Positions 45,725 through 58,983 are shown, counted from the first letter of the stretch. The stretch is DNA of 64,000 nucleotides from Bidens hawaiensis (GCA_021521415.1 JAIQDT010002845.1:1-64000); one strand, 5' to 3'. Notes: a model not told the origin generated them from the sequence alone. Numbers and translations: made by a program.

Positions 45725-48700
45725 CGCCCGCAAATTTTCGTTAAAGAGGTTTATGTCTTGTACAGTATGTATTTTTAACCGAAACCCGATTTGGCATTCG
45801 TAAAGGACCTCTTTGTCATTCTTGTAAGTCATGTTATTCAACTTTCGGCTCAAGACATCTCATTTTACAAGTTTGGGGGCCAGAGTGTAAATTTATTATA
45901 TCAAAAACCCTAATCTTTATTCCTCTTGTTGCTGGTTCGATCGGCACCTCAAGTGCAGCCCCCATCACGAATTTTTTTTATTTTCCAGCCATTACCAAGC
46001 CATCTCCATCCAATTAAAGGTTAGTATCACGTCAAGAAACTTCGCTTTCACCATTAAACCCTTTATTGAACACATTAGGGTTGAGTTTTGATTATAACAG
46101 TTTCTGACAGATTCGTACTCGTTTATTGTTCGGTCTTTAACTCGATGAAAATTTATTGTTTTCGATTTATTCTGGTTTCCTTGATGTTCTAATTTGAGTC
46201 TAGTTTCCAGAAAGGTATAATATGCAATTTTTGGACGGGATTTGAATGGTTTTTATGAATTTATAAGATCGAGTGTCAAAGCTGATGCGGGATGACGGAT
46301 TTTGGTCTGTCTTCCCGACATCGTAACTCTTTTTCAACAAGTCTAAATTAGTTGGTTTAACTTCTAGAACTTAGTATTTTGAGTTAGGAATCAAACCCAA
46401 TTGGAATCGTTTAATTTAGTTGGTTAATGATTTTTATAAAAATAAAACCGTTTTGTTGCGCACTAAAATGGCTGCACGTACCTTTCTGTGTTGGAGAACT
46501 TTTTATAATTTTCGTGTCTACTAGAAAAATATAATAAAAATATATTTATAAACCTAAGATATTTATTAAAATCTGATAAAAATATCATAATTTATATCTA
46601 TGGTTTTCCAATGTAATAAAATACATCTTTGCATGCTAAAATCTGAATGTTATACTCGTTATTGATCGATACGTTTGTTTTAGGCTTAACCGGTGGCTGC
46701 CCTTTCTCGCATCTTTCGGGGGTGTTATAATTGAAGTTCGTGCTCCGTCATCTTCCTAGGTATGTCTAGTGTAACATACTTCAATATAGTGAGCTAAGGC
46801 TTTCGTTCGATTGGTCAATTAGTGATAGTTTGAAAACAAGGATTCGGTTGTCTAGTTTGTGAATTGTTGTGTTTAACGCGTTGTTTGAGTGAATTGACAA
46901 CCAATTTGAATGTTGTAGACTCGATATGATTTTTTGGCTGTGAAAAACTGATTTTTTTTAAGTATTGGGGCTGAATTGGTTGTCGGTTACTCAAACGGGT
47001 CTATACAACGCAAATTCGTGTTTATTGGCTGTTTGTGCATCGTGCTTGCGAATTACCGACCCATCCAACTCGTGTAGTCTCGTGTGGGCTAGTAGGCTAT
47101 GAATTTATCAAATTGGGCTCACACGGGGCTGAATTGGATGTTAAGTGCCTAAACAACTCTTAAACACACATATTAGTCTCACCTAGTACTTCCGGGGGTA
47201 ATTTGGAAATTCATTTATTCTCGGGGGTATCTAAGGGTCGGGTTGGTAGATATGAGGCCCCAGAGGGCTGTTTTAATCAAACTTGGTGAGGTTGAGGCTT
47301 TAGGTTACTTGAACCATATTTGAACGCCTCGTAAGATAAACGAGTCCCTTCGGTATCGTTAGTAACTGTTGTATATAATCCGGCAGGCGCGTGAGTTGTG
47401 GAATTACTTAGGGGCCCTCTAGCTCGTGGTGACTTGGTGCCTTGTGTCAGGTGAGTTCATGATGCCCCTTCTTACATTTTTACGTTTTGGGCTTGCATAC
47501 ATACCATATTACAACTTTACCCGATTTTACTCGTTTAAACTAATTGGATGGTATTACATGGGCTTACTTGTGTTTGTGGGTTCATGAAAATATGTGTAAA
47601 TTATATTATATGCCTTAGAATATTTGAGACTCGTTTATGGCCATATATATTCCTTAAGGTTATATATATTACTTATGGCCTAGGCTCAAGGATATAGGCT
47701 TACTTGTATCATAGCATGCCTTGAGATGATATTTATGTATGTATACGTATATGTTACTTTATGACCATAGGCTTAATTTCATTATGATATATTCTGGAAT
47801 GATATATATATATATGTATATATATATAGGGGTGGGTTCTAGTGAAAACTCCTCTTAAAGAGAAAACTTAAAAACTCTTAAAAACTTCTAAAAAACTATT
47901 TTTATCTTTTTTTTTAAAATTTTTTTGAAGTTTTTTTTCATTATTCTTATATGTTGTTATTGGTTCAAAAAAAAAAAAACTTGTCGGTAACCTCGTCGGT
48001 ATAGTGTGCATGTGTCATAGTGTGCATTGCATATATGCAAAAGTGCTTGTATTGCATAGAATAAAACACTATTGCACATATTTGATACACACTATTGATA
48101 CACACTATTAATACGTATGTGTAATACAACATTAACACACATGTGCACCACATCGACTTTTATTTTTTTATTATTTTTTTTTCCATATAATATAACACTA
48201 CTACACATATACAATACACAAATATTGAATATATGCAATAAAACACTATTAAACTAAAAATACATAGTAATACACATGTGTAATACAACGGTATCGCACA
48301 GTAATACGTATGTGCATTACAGCGGGTTTTTTTTATATTTTCGAGTGAAATATAAGAAAATATAAGAATAATGGCTAAAACAAAATTTTTAAAATATTTT
48401 GATATTTTTAATTAAAAATAATTCTTTAGGAGTTTTTTAGTTTACGCTCTAAAGGTGAGTTTTCTCTTGATCCTCTCCCTATATATATATATATATGCGT
48501 ATGTTTATACATGTGTTACTTTATGGCCAATAATTGGCGATGTTAATTAGTCGTTATCGACTAAGAATGTTTGCGTATGCCTACTTTGTGTTTGCATACG
48601 GATGGATGGTGACCTTGGCCAGACCAAGCTATACTACTCAGGTTCTAAAATCCTGTGGCGGGCCCTAGAAAGCCCGTAAGGGGGGAGGTTCGTGTGGCAT

Positions 48701-49353
48701 GATCACCATCGGATGGAATATTACGTGTTTGGGTTGTACGTGTGCTCGACCCTGATGTTATTACTTGGATGTTAAGCATCAGGATATAATTATATAGATA
48801 TATAAGTATGACTACTTTTTGTTTATTATGGCCTAATTGTCCAGATCCCGTTTTTATGTTTCAACCCTTAGAATGATTTATTTGATTGTCAATTATTAAA
48901 ACTTGAACTCACTCAGCTCAAGCTGACTTTGTGTGTATGTTTGTGTGAGTTTTAGGTTTAGAGGAGGATGCTTACCGCTTGGACGTGCTCGAGACTACTT
49001 GGTCGGTTGAAGGCATATCTAGTCGGGGATTTCAATAATGAACACTGTTTCTTTTTAACTATGACTAGATATATCTAAATTTTGTTTTGGGCATCGTTCC
49101 CGGCTTTGGGGAACTTGTTTTAGTACTTATGATTTTCCGCTGATTATATATACTCTGAATAGGTTTTAAAATAAAATGAATTGCTTTGTGTTTAAAATCA
49201 CATTTTCCCTGTTTTGGAAATTTTGATATTCCTTATTCCGTTGTTTAATACTCTGAAACAATTTTAATAAGATGAATTTGTTTGGCTTTAAATTTTTGAG
49301 AATTTTTGGATATGATGACCAACTGTAGGATTCCCGGGATTTTGGGTCTTACA
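45720..49353 (+). repeat. LARD 5' LTR, carrying a MITE
   Basis: Starts TATAACGCCCGC (TGTAACGCCCGC in the partner) and ends GGGTCTTACA. It is about 630 bp longer than the 3' LTR because of the TA-flanked element at 47829-48479; otherwise the two align throughout. Confidence 0.9.
47829..48479. mobile_element. TA-flanked MITE (651 bp) inside the LARD 5' LTR
   Basis: The left end GGGGTGGGTTCTAGTGAAAA and the complemented right end GGGAGAGGATCAAGAGAAAA are inverted repeats extending about 70 bp (AAAACTCC-AAAGAG; AATTATTTTTAATT). TATATA runs lie on both sides. The 3' LTR has only TATATA DNA at the same place (about 52070-52105), an empty site. A second copy is at 58313-58938. Confidence 0.9.
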
Positions 49354-50003
49354 AGTTGGTATCATAGCCATGGTTCGAGGGATCCGAGCATTCCCGAATG
49401 CTTGGACTCGAACTGTAAAAGAAAGGACTAGAAATGCCAACCGCGAGTAGCTGCACGCCAAGAGGTAAATTTTAATTATTTAGTCATTCATACAAGTTTT
49501 AAGATTTCATTTCATGAATAATTGCTTAAGTGTTAGATGGAATGCTAATATGGTTAGGGGCAGGGGGTGCTTAGGATGGGCGGGTAAAGTAAACAATTAA
49601 TAACACTTGATCAACGTTATTAGCAGTTTACCCTTACCTTCCATGTTCTAAATGCTACTTGTGCTTGACTGTGTTAGGGTTCTGTCTTTGTAGGGATAGG
49701 ATATGGCTAACGCTCGTGTCGTTAGCATTAAAGTTCATCTCGTTCCTTAAATTCTCCCGTTCGTATCTCATCCTCTCGAACGCTTTGCGCGTAATTGTTT
49801 AGCTGAGCCGTAGCATGCTGTAACCCCAGGTTTCCTTTTTACTTGTTGAGCTTTAAGCTTCGTTGCTGTTTGACTCGAGCGCTAGTATGGGTTTTGCCTC
49901 TACCGTCCTCTGTTGTGATTAGATGATTAGGGTTTGTCTCCATCTGGGCCCGTTCTTGTATGGTGGGATTCGAGGACGAATCCCATTTTAAGGGGGGTAG
50001 ACT

Positions 50004-53000
50004 TGTAACGCCCGCAAATTTTCGTTTAAAAGGTTTATGTCTTGTAGAGTTTGTATTTTGAACCGACACCCGATTTGGCATTCTTAAAGGACCTCTTTTT
50101 CATTCTTGTAAGTCATGTTATTCAACTTTCGGCTCAACACATCTCATTTTACAAGTTTGGGGGCCAGAGTGTAAATTTATTATATCAAAAACCCTAATCT
50201 TTATTCCTCTTGTTGCTGGTTCGATCGGCACCTCAAGTGCAGCCCCCATCACGAATTTTTTTTATTTTCCAGCCATTACCAAGCCATCTCCATCCAATTA
50301 AAGGTTAGTATCACGTCAAGAAACTTCGCTTTCACCATTAAACCCTTTATTGAACACATTAGGGTTGAGTTTTGATTATAACAGTTTCTGACAGATTCGT
50401 ACTCGTTTATTGTTCGGTCTTTAACTCGATGAAAATTTATTGTTTTCGATTTATTCTTGTTTCCTTGATGTTCTAATTTGAGTCTAGTTTCCAGAAAGGT
50501 ATAATATGCAATTTTTGGACGGGATTTGAATGGTTTTTATGAATTTATAAGATCGATTCTTGTTTGCTGATGCGGGATGACGGATTCTGGTCTGTCTTCC
50601 CGACATTATAACTCTTTTTCAACAAGTCCAAATTATTTGGTTCCTCTTCTGAAACTTAGTATTTTGAGTTATGAATCAAACCCAATTGGAATCGTTCAAT
50701 TTCGTTCGTTAATGAATTTTATAAAAATAAAACCGTTTTGTTGCGCACTGAAATAGCTGCACGTACCTTTCTATGTTAGAGAAATTTTTATAATTTTCGT
50801 GTCCACTAGAAAAATATAATAAAAATATATTTATAAACCTAAGACATTTATTAAACTCTGATAAAAATATCATAATTTATATCTATGGTTTTCCAGTGTA
50901 ATAAAATACATCTTTGCATGCTAAAATCTGCATGTTATACTCGTTATTGATCGATACATTCGTTTTAGGCTTAACCGGTGGCTGCCCTTTCTCGCATATT
51001 TCAGGGCTGTTAAAATCAAAGTTTGTGCTCCGTCATCTTCCTAGGTATGTCTAGTGTAACATACTTCAATATAGTGAGCTAAGGCTTTCGTTCGATTGGT
51101 CAATTAGTGATAGTTTGAAAACAAGGAATCGGTTGTCTAATTTGTGAATTGTTGTGTTTAACGCGTTGTTTGAGGGAATTGACAACCAATTCGAATGCTG
51201 TAGACTCGATATGATTTTTTGGCTGTGAAAAACTGATTTTTTTAAGTATTGGGGCTGAATTGGTTGTCGGTTACTCAAACGGGTCGGTACAACGCAAATT
51301 CGTGTTTATTGGTAGTTTGTGCATCGCGCTTGCGAATTACCGACACATCCAACTCGTGTAGTCTCGTGTGGGCTAGTCGGCTGTGAATTTATCAAATTGG
51401 GACCACACGGGGCTGTGTTAGATGTTAAGTGCCTAAACAACTCTTAAACACGCATATTAGTCTCACCTAGTACTTCCGGGGGTAATTTGGGAATTCTTTA
51501 TTCTCGGGTGTATCTAAGGGTCAGGTTGGTAGATATGAGGCCCCGGGGGGCTTTTTTAATCAAACTTGGTGAGGTTGAGGCTTTAGGTTACTTGAACCAT
51601 ATTAGAACGCCTCGTAGGATGAACGAGTCCCTTCGGTATCGTTAGTAACTGTTGTATATAATCCGGCAGGTGCGTGAGTTGTGGAATTACTTAGGGGCCT
51701 CTAGCTTGTGGTGACTTGGTGCCTCATGTCAGGTGAGTTCATGATGCCCCTTCTTACATTTTTACATTTTGGGCTAGCATACACACCATATTATAACGTT
51801 ACCCGATTTTACTCGTTTAAACTAATTGGATGGTATTACATGGGCTTACTTGTGTTTGTGGGTTCATGAAAATATGTGTGAATTATATTCTATGCCTTTG
51901 GATATTTGAGACTTGTTTATGGTCATATATATTCCTTAAGGTTATATATATATTTATGGCCTAGGCTCAAGGATATAGGCTTACTTGTATCATAGCAAGC
52001 CTTGAGATGATATTTATGTATGTATACGCATATGTTACTTTATGAACATAGGCTTATTTTCATTATGATATATATTTATATATATATGTATATATATATA
52101 TATACGTATGTTTATACATGCGTTACTTTATGGCCAATAATTGGCGATGTTAATTAGTCATTATCGACTAAGGATGTTTGCGTATGCCTACTTTGTGTTT
52201 GCATACGGATGGTTGGTGACCTTGGCCAGGCCAAGCTATACTACTCAGGTTCTAAAGTCCTGTGGCGGGCCCTGGAAAGCCTGTAAGGGGAGGCTCGTGT
52301 GGCATGATCACCATCGGATGGAATGTTACGTGTTTGGGTTGTACGTGTGCTCGACCCTGATATTATTACTTGGATATTACGTGTTTGGGTTGTACGTGTG
52401 CTCGACCTTGATGTTATTACTTGGATGTTAAGCATAGGGATATAATTATATAGATATATAAGTATGACTACTTATTGTTTATTATGGCCTAACTGTCCAG
52501 ATCCCGTTTTTATATTTAAATCCTTGGAATGATTTATTTAAATGTCAATTATTAAAACTTGAACTCACTCAGCTTAAGCTGACTTTGTGTATATGGTAGT
52601 GTGAGTTTTAGGTTTAGAGGAGGATGCTTACCGCTTGGACGTGCACGAGACTACTTGGTCGGTTGAAGGCATATCTAGTCGGGGATTTCAATAATGAACA
52701 CTGTTTCTTTTTAACTATGACTAGATATATCTAAAGTTTGTTTTGGGCATCATTCCCGTCTTCTGGGAACTTGTTTAGTACTTGTGATTTTCCGCTGATT
52801 ATATACTCTGAACAGGTTTTAAAACAAAATGAACTGCTTTGGGTTTAAAATCACATTTTCCCGGTTTTGGAAATTTTGACATTCCTTATTCCGCTGTTTA
52901 ATACTCTGAAACGATTTTAATAAGATGAATTTGTTTGGCCTAAATTTTTGAGAATTTTTGTATATGATGACTAACTGTAGGATTCCCGGGATTCGGGGTC

Positions 53001-53005
53001 TTACA
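50004..53005 (+). repeat. LARD 3' LTR (3.0 kb)
   Basis: Starts TGTAACGCCCGCAAA after the polypurine tract and ends CGGGGTCTTACA. Relative to the 5' LTR it has a 51-bp tandem duplication near 52324-52425 (GTGTTTGGGTTGTACGTG twice) and lacks the MITE. Confidence 0.9.
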
Positions 53006-53016
53006 TTATATATATA

Positions 53017-54488
53017 CGGTATGGTTAGAATGAAAACCCTATTGAGTTTTGAAAACTCAAGAAACCCTATGTTAGCCATTGATCAATTGGGTGAATGGTT
53101 AAGATTAATTCACTTTTCATTCTATTAACTTTATATTTATTAAATATAAAAAGGTCTAAAAGGGTAAGATAGTAAAACACTTTTTCTCTCTTTCCTCCGG
53201 CCACTTTCACATGTCTTCTACCTTGTTTTTCGTCTTTATACTATCTTCCTTCCCTTTTTAAATTACTAATTTTCATGGAATGTAAATTTTTTGTTTTTAA
53301 ATATTTTAAATAAATACGTAAATATAAAAATGTAAAGTTTTTGTTGTTAAATGTTTTAAATAAATTTACATGTTTTTAAATATGTAACAGTTATATTAAA
53401 AAATATATTTTAAACAAGGAAAACGGCATGCGAAGATAGATACAATTAAAAAATATATTATCATCAATGTTTATACGTGTAATTTTTTTTACGCAACTAT
53501 TTTTAGGATAGACTTTTTTTTAAACGTGTTTTGTAAATATATCTATAAATACGTAATCTTATTTAAAAAGTTTGTAACTTACTTAAAAATATTTGTACAT
53601 ATATTAAAATATGTGAACTTATTAAAATAATATGTTACATATTTAAGAATTCATTGTTTTCTTATTTAAAAATATGTAAACTCAATACATTTTTTTTACA
53701 TATTTTGATATTTGTAGAATGCCTTGTTTTGTTATTTAAAAATATGTAAAAATACATTTTTTACGTATTAAAAAAATATGTAAAAATAATTAAAAAAATA
53801 TTTTTTTTAATTTATAAATATGTAACATATTTTTTTAATATAAGTTACATATTAAGAAAAATATGTATACTTATAAATTTACTTATTATTATGTTGAAAA
53901 AGTTATGTTATTTATATATTTAGTGTAATTTACATATTTAAAATTTTTAAAAATATGTTAATTTACAAATTTAATATAATTTATATATTTTAAAGTTTAA
54001 AAAGGAATTTCAATTTACTTATTTTAATTTTAAAGCATAAAGCTTTTGTCAAATAACTATATTTTTTTGACACATTCTATGAAAATGTCAAATTATAAAA
54101 AAGGAAATGCAAAATGACATGCATCAAACATGAAGTGGTAAAAATATATATATACATAAATGATATATTGGTTATATCAAAAACTAATTTTCTTTTACCT
54201 TTACGATACGGTAGTATCATGATTGAACTAGCATAGAGTAGAAAAATCTTTTTATAATATAGCATGATGCATGTGAACAAATAAAAAAATATATAAAAAG
54301 TACAAGAAAAGTGATTAATCATTTGATTGTGCAGGAAGTTAGAGAAAAAAAGCAAATCACTACGAAAATACCTTTTTAGGGAATTTTTAAAAAAGTCAAA
54401 AGTGATGATGTGGTATAATGATACCCACAACTACACAAGATGGGTTTTCATGAGTTTCTATAACTCATATTTTTTATTTCATACTTTA

Positions 54489-54491
<3 letters not shown>
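53017..54491. mobile_element. TA-flanked TIR-like element (about 1.5 kb)
   Basis: The left end GGTATGGTTAGAATGAAAAC, with GAGTTTTGAAAACTCA just inside, and the complemented right end GGTAAAGTATGAAATAAAAA, with GAGTTATAGAAACTCATG inside, are similar in content and order but imperfect. (TA)n lies on both sides. The interior is rich in AAATATGTAA and ACATATTTT motifs. No coding potential. Confidence 0.5.

Positions 54492-54549
<58 letters not shown>
54492..54549. repeat. Long (TA)n microsatellite
   Basis: Uninterrupted TA dinucleotides, about 28 units, between the TIR-like element and the gypsy leader. Confidence 0.95.
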
Positions 54550-54552
<3 letters not shown>

Positions 54553-55784
54553 AAGTTGTTACTTAGTGACAAGTAATTTTAACCCAGTAAAGGTCAATGT
54601 TTGTAATAAAAATCCAAATCGTTCTCTATATCAGCATAGCACACTACCAGATGCTTGCATGGAGTATTGAAATCTATACACAACAATACCGTACTATTCT
54701 TATTTATCCAAGTACTCATTATAACAATTATGAATGGTTCGCAACTCTCATGACAATTATTATTATTATTATTAGTATTTCTTTTTGAAATATTGTTAGT
54801 ACATTATATGTACTGGTAGTCACGGTATGTTATAGAATTGGGAACTAAATAAGGTAATTATTATATTTATAATTCGATAAATCGGACTCATCACTAGGTA
54901 TTCTCCTAGGGATAGTGTTTGTTTTCGAACAATAGAAATGGAAAGACGACCAGAAAACAGTTTAGTTTAATGTCAAAGAAACGAGTATATAAGATAAAGA
55001 TTAGACCCCAGCAGTGAAGTGTTATATATATCCTTTTGAAATTATTGTATGTAAGTCACACCTCCCACGGTTCTTTCCTGGGCCTAGCATATTAAGCCCC
55101 TTTGTGGTTCCGTCATATCACCAGATTTAGTTTGAACTCGTTAAAGCATTCTCGTATTCTCGTTTACAGGCAACACCGGTTCTTCATTCGACATAAAGCT
55201 ATCCGATCTCGATATCTTCCGGTACAACAATTAGTCATAAAATAACATTTTTCGATAGCTTTGATCAGAGTAAAAGATATTATTAATTAGGGCAAAAATA
55301 AAATATTTTATTTGTTATGGCCATGTATAATATTAATTATGATAAAATATAGTATTAGCTATAATAAATTAAAATTTTAATTATAATAAGAATTAATATT
55401 TATTTTAATCGAACATAATATTTGTTACAATAACATTTAATATTATCGACAGTACAGTACGTACACGTATTCGTACATCTTGTTCCGGATAAGCATGTAT
55501 GCATGTTACATATCTACTACACATCACCTTTATACACGTATGTTGCCATTTTTACCTATCGATATGTTCCGCGACTTCTCCCCGAATTCCCTCGTTCAAG
55601 CAAGTCTGTTATGTTGTTCCAGACCATAATAACTCACTTGTCTTACGAGTTCATCTTGGAATCCATTAGTATATATCGTTACTTATTATTAAGTTCCCCA
55701 GACATAATCGAGCCTACAGTTATATTATAGGTATCCTTAGGGATAATCTAAACCTTTATAACCAATGGCTCTGATACCAACTTC
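54550..55784 (-). other. 5' leader and primer site of the minus-strand gypsy element
   Basis: No gene. On the minus strand TGGTATCAGAGCCATTGG (complement of 55762-55779) is a full initiator tRNA-Met primer site, five bases after the LTR end GGGGTGTGACA. The leader runs towards lower coordinates. Near 54588-54602 the sequence AAAGGTCAATGTTTG echoes AAAGGCCAATGCTTG at 44330-44344, the leader part on the other side of the nested block. Confidence 0.75.
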
Positions 55785-58160
55785 TGTCACACCCCGTTAA
55801 GCGATTTGCAAAAGCGTAAAACGGTAATGTAACATACACAACTGGTGTCAAACACATTGTTCATAAAGAAACTTTACTAACTAATTTACAATATATATTA
55901 CATTGATCTAAATTCGTTTACAAACTAGGTGATACAAACCAATCTAGTCCGATAAGCTACTTTACTCCTAATTCGAATGCTTGTACCAATTTACACAGCA
56001 TCGATCACAATCCAAACAGGTAGCACATAAGCAATCTACTCCACTTCTCATAATACCTGAAAAACATGTTAAAAACAGGTCAACTATGAATATTTGGTGA
56101 GTTTCATAAGTTTTAACGAAATCGGTTCTGTGTACCACATAGTTATAGTTTGTATGTACGCGCGCATGTAAAAATGTATTTACGTTTATATATATGTACA
56201 TTTGTATGTTTGTATGTACATATCTATGTGTGTATGTTTATGATATAGGTTTGAAAACTACGATAAAATCGTAAATGTTCGTTCGTACTACGTGTCTTCA
56301 TTTTCCACGTAACATCAATCACCATGACCCCTATTCCGACCACAATGGTTCCATGTAAAATCAACAACTGTGGCCCTCCTTCCACCCACAACGGTTCCAC
56401 GTAAAATCAACCACTGTGGGCCCCCTTTCGCTCACTACGGTTCCACGTAAATTCAACCATTACATAGTGTATATATAAATATACATATGTCTAGCATTTC
56501 CTACACTATAGTGTTTCCTACGCCTATCCACATAATATGTATATATATATATATAGTATTTCCCACGTACCACCAATCACTGTGCCACCCCTTCCGCCCA
56601 CAATACGTATAATTATAGTGTTTTCTTGGCATTCATGCCATAATCAAGTTAGTTTGTTTAGTTGCAGCAGAACTTGGCTCATAGGTCATACTCAACTTTA
56701 GTTTGTTATTATTGTGGCCCCCTTCCGCCCACAATAGCCTCGTGGCCTCCACTGCCCATGTTGTTCTCATGGCAGTCACAGACCATGTTATCCCCATGGC
56801 CATTACAGAGCACATTATCCCCACGCCCATTATAGACCACGTTATTTCCATGGCCATTACATACCACATTATTCCTATGGCCTTCACAGACCACGTTATT
56901 CCCATGGCCTTCACAAACCACGTTATCTTCCCAACTTGTTATGTTTAACATTACATAGCATGTTTGTATATACATATAGTCACATGTAATTTTGTAATGT
57001 TTTGGTATTCGCCTATATCCACTTAACTTATCACTCAACAATACTATTCACCTTTCATCAGCAATAAATCATTATGTTTGTAGGGACTTTTCGTATATGT
57101 ATGTTTAGATAATTCATATTCTGAACCGTTTTCAGATACATACACGTATATAAACATGTTTTTCACCCCAAAAGTTCGTAAACAGTTGGAAAAGAGGGGT
57201 CATGAAACTCACGGTTTAGTTGATGCTCAGTACGATGTCAGCTCGGGGTTCGTTTCCCTTGCTATCACTTAATATTAATATTTTAATATTATTATATTCT
57301 CCATACTAAACTGGGCTTTATAGCTAGTCTGGGAATAGCTGCCACACCTAGAAAGTGTCAATAGGCTTAGATTGTGACGTTGTTCAGTGCCTTATGTTTA
57401 AAATCGAACTTGGCTCAGTTTCCCCGTTTCATCAGCTGGGCCAAGTTGCTCGTTTACGCGTTCGGAAAACAGGTATGAGTATGTAAACTTGGGTAAACGA
57501 TCTGGTTGATAAAATGATTAAGTTATAACAATAGATCACAATTTAGGACTTTGGATTCGTTACAGGGCTCATTTCCGTTTATTCGGTTTGGTTTAGAGAA
57601 AAACGCAAACAATCTATCCGAATTGTCCGAATTTCTCACCAAAAAGTTTGGTTTTACTTAATTAACCCAAACATGTAATTTTTGATCACTCTTGATGTTC
57701 TGATATTCCAACATGTTCGTTAATCACGAACTCGTCGGTTTTTATCAGAATTGAATTTGTTTAATCTTCAATTTAGCACAATTAATTATTTGTTTATCAT
57801 TAAATTATAAAAATTTTGACACTTATCAACTAAAATATGTAAATTTTTATAAAAATATTTCTGGAATTATTTACTGATTTATTAATTCATAAAAATTCAT
57901 TTTATATGCTATATTTAGCCCAAAAATCGTCTGTTTATACCAAACGATTTCCAAAAAATCCGAAAAAATCCCCGAGTGATCCAAATACTTCCCAAAACAA
58001 CCTGTAAAATTTCCAGAATTTAACAACCTTGCCAAATTACCTATTCGAACCAAAAACGAATATAAAAATCCGAATAAACGCGAATCCACAAAACATAGCT
58101 AGGTTTTTCCTAATGACCCCAAATTTCATATGTGATCATATTATACCAAATATGAGTTGC
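55785..58160 (-). mobile_element. 5' LTR of the minus-strand gypsy element, truncated
   Basis: On the minus strand the LTR ends at 55785 (GGGGTGTGACA), directly before the primer site. It aligns with 37835-40000 in the 3' LTR, with roughly 10% divergence by eye. Homology stops near 58160, replaced by unrelated DNA and a microsatellite, so about 1.2 kb of the LTR start is missing. Confidence 0.8.
56769..56930. repeat. 27-bp minisatellite, six copies (5' LTR)
   Basis: The same family of units as 38525-38632 (ATGGCCATTACAGACCACG, then TTAT and four bases), with two additional units. Confidence 0.85.
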
Positions 58161-58223
58161 CCACTTCCTACTCTTTTTAAGAAATATCAACTTCTTATTC
58201 TAATCTTGCTCTCTCTCTCTTTA

Positions 58224-58312
58224 TATTATATTATATTATATTATATTATATTATATTATATTATATTATATTATATTATATTATATTATATTATATTATA
58301 TTATATTATATA
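58224..58312. repeat. TATAT(TA)-type pentanucleotide microsatellite
   Basis: About 18 units of TTATA, preceded by CTCTCTCTCT; the complement of the ATAAT repeat seen elsewhere. It directly abuts the MITE at 58313. Confidence 0.9.
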
Positions 58313-58938
58313 GGGGTGGGTTCAAATGAAAACTCCTCTTAAAGAGAAAACTTAAAAACTCATAAAGAATTATTGTTAACTTAAAAAAAAAATTTTGTAG
58401 TTTTTTTTCCATTATTCTTATATGTTGATATTGTTTTAGAAAAAAAAAAAACCTCGTCGGTGTAGTGCATATGTGTAATAGTGTGCATTGCATATATGCA
58501 AAAGTATTGTATTGAATAGAATACAACACTATTGCACATATTTGATACACGCTATTGTAAATAGGCAATATAAGACTAATACACACATCGTATACACATT
58601 AGTACGTATGTGTAATACAACAATAACGCACATGTGCACTACATCGACTTTTATTTTTTATTTTTTATATATAATATAACACAACTGCACGTATACAATA
58701 CACAAATATTAAATATGTGCAATTAAACACTATCAACATAAAAATACATGGTAATACACATGTGTAATACAACAGTATCGCACAGTAATACGCATGTGCA
58801 TTACATTTTTTTGAGTGAATGATAACAAAAATAAGAATAATGGCTAAAACAAAAATTTGAAAATATATTTTGTTTTTAATTAAAAATAATTCTTTGAGAG
58901 TTTTTAAGTTTTCTCTTCTTCTTTTTTGTTCATCTCCC
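58313..58938. mobile_element. Second copy of the TA-flanked MITE
   Basis: Starts GGGGTGGGTTCAAATGAAAA and ends in the complement of GGGAGATGAACAAAAAAGAA. It is collinear with 47829-48479 (shared CTCCTCTTAAAGAGAAAAC, GTGTAATACAAC, TAATGGCTAAAACAAAA). The left side is a TTATA microsatellite, the right side TATATA. Confidence 0.88.

Positions 58939-58979
<41 letters not shown>

Positions 58980-58983
<4 letters not shown>

Larger units (their letters stand above)
45720..53005 (+). mobile_element. LARD: two 3-kb LTRs with a 650-bp non-coding interior
   Basis: Two near-identical LTRs (45720-49353 and 50004-53005) surround only 650 bp. That interior holds a primer site (TGGTATCATAGCC, from 49357), a short leader, and GAGGACGAATCCC followed by the AGGGGGGTAG polypurine tract (about 49991-50000). 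No gag or pol remains, so it is a large retrotransposon derivative moved by other elements. The first LTR base pair reads TA instead of TG (45720-45721). Flanking 5-mers are ATATA and TTATA. It lies inside the leader of the older minus-strand gypsy element. Confidence 0.9.

Noticed and set aside
49839..50081. 80-codon minus-strand ORF across the LARD interior and LTR
   Set aside because: It spans the interior/LTR junction and its repeat in the other LTR lacks continuity; no motif.
54327..54566. ORF ending in alternating Ile-Tyr
   Set aside because: The second half is the (TA)n microsatellite; similar artefacts at 25660-26015, 58029-58313 and 24024-24264.
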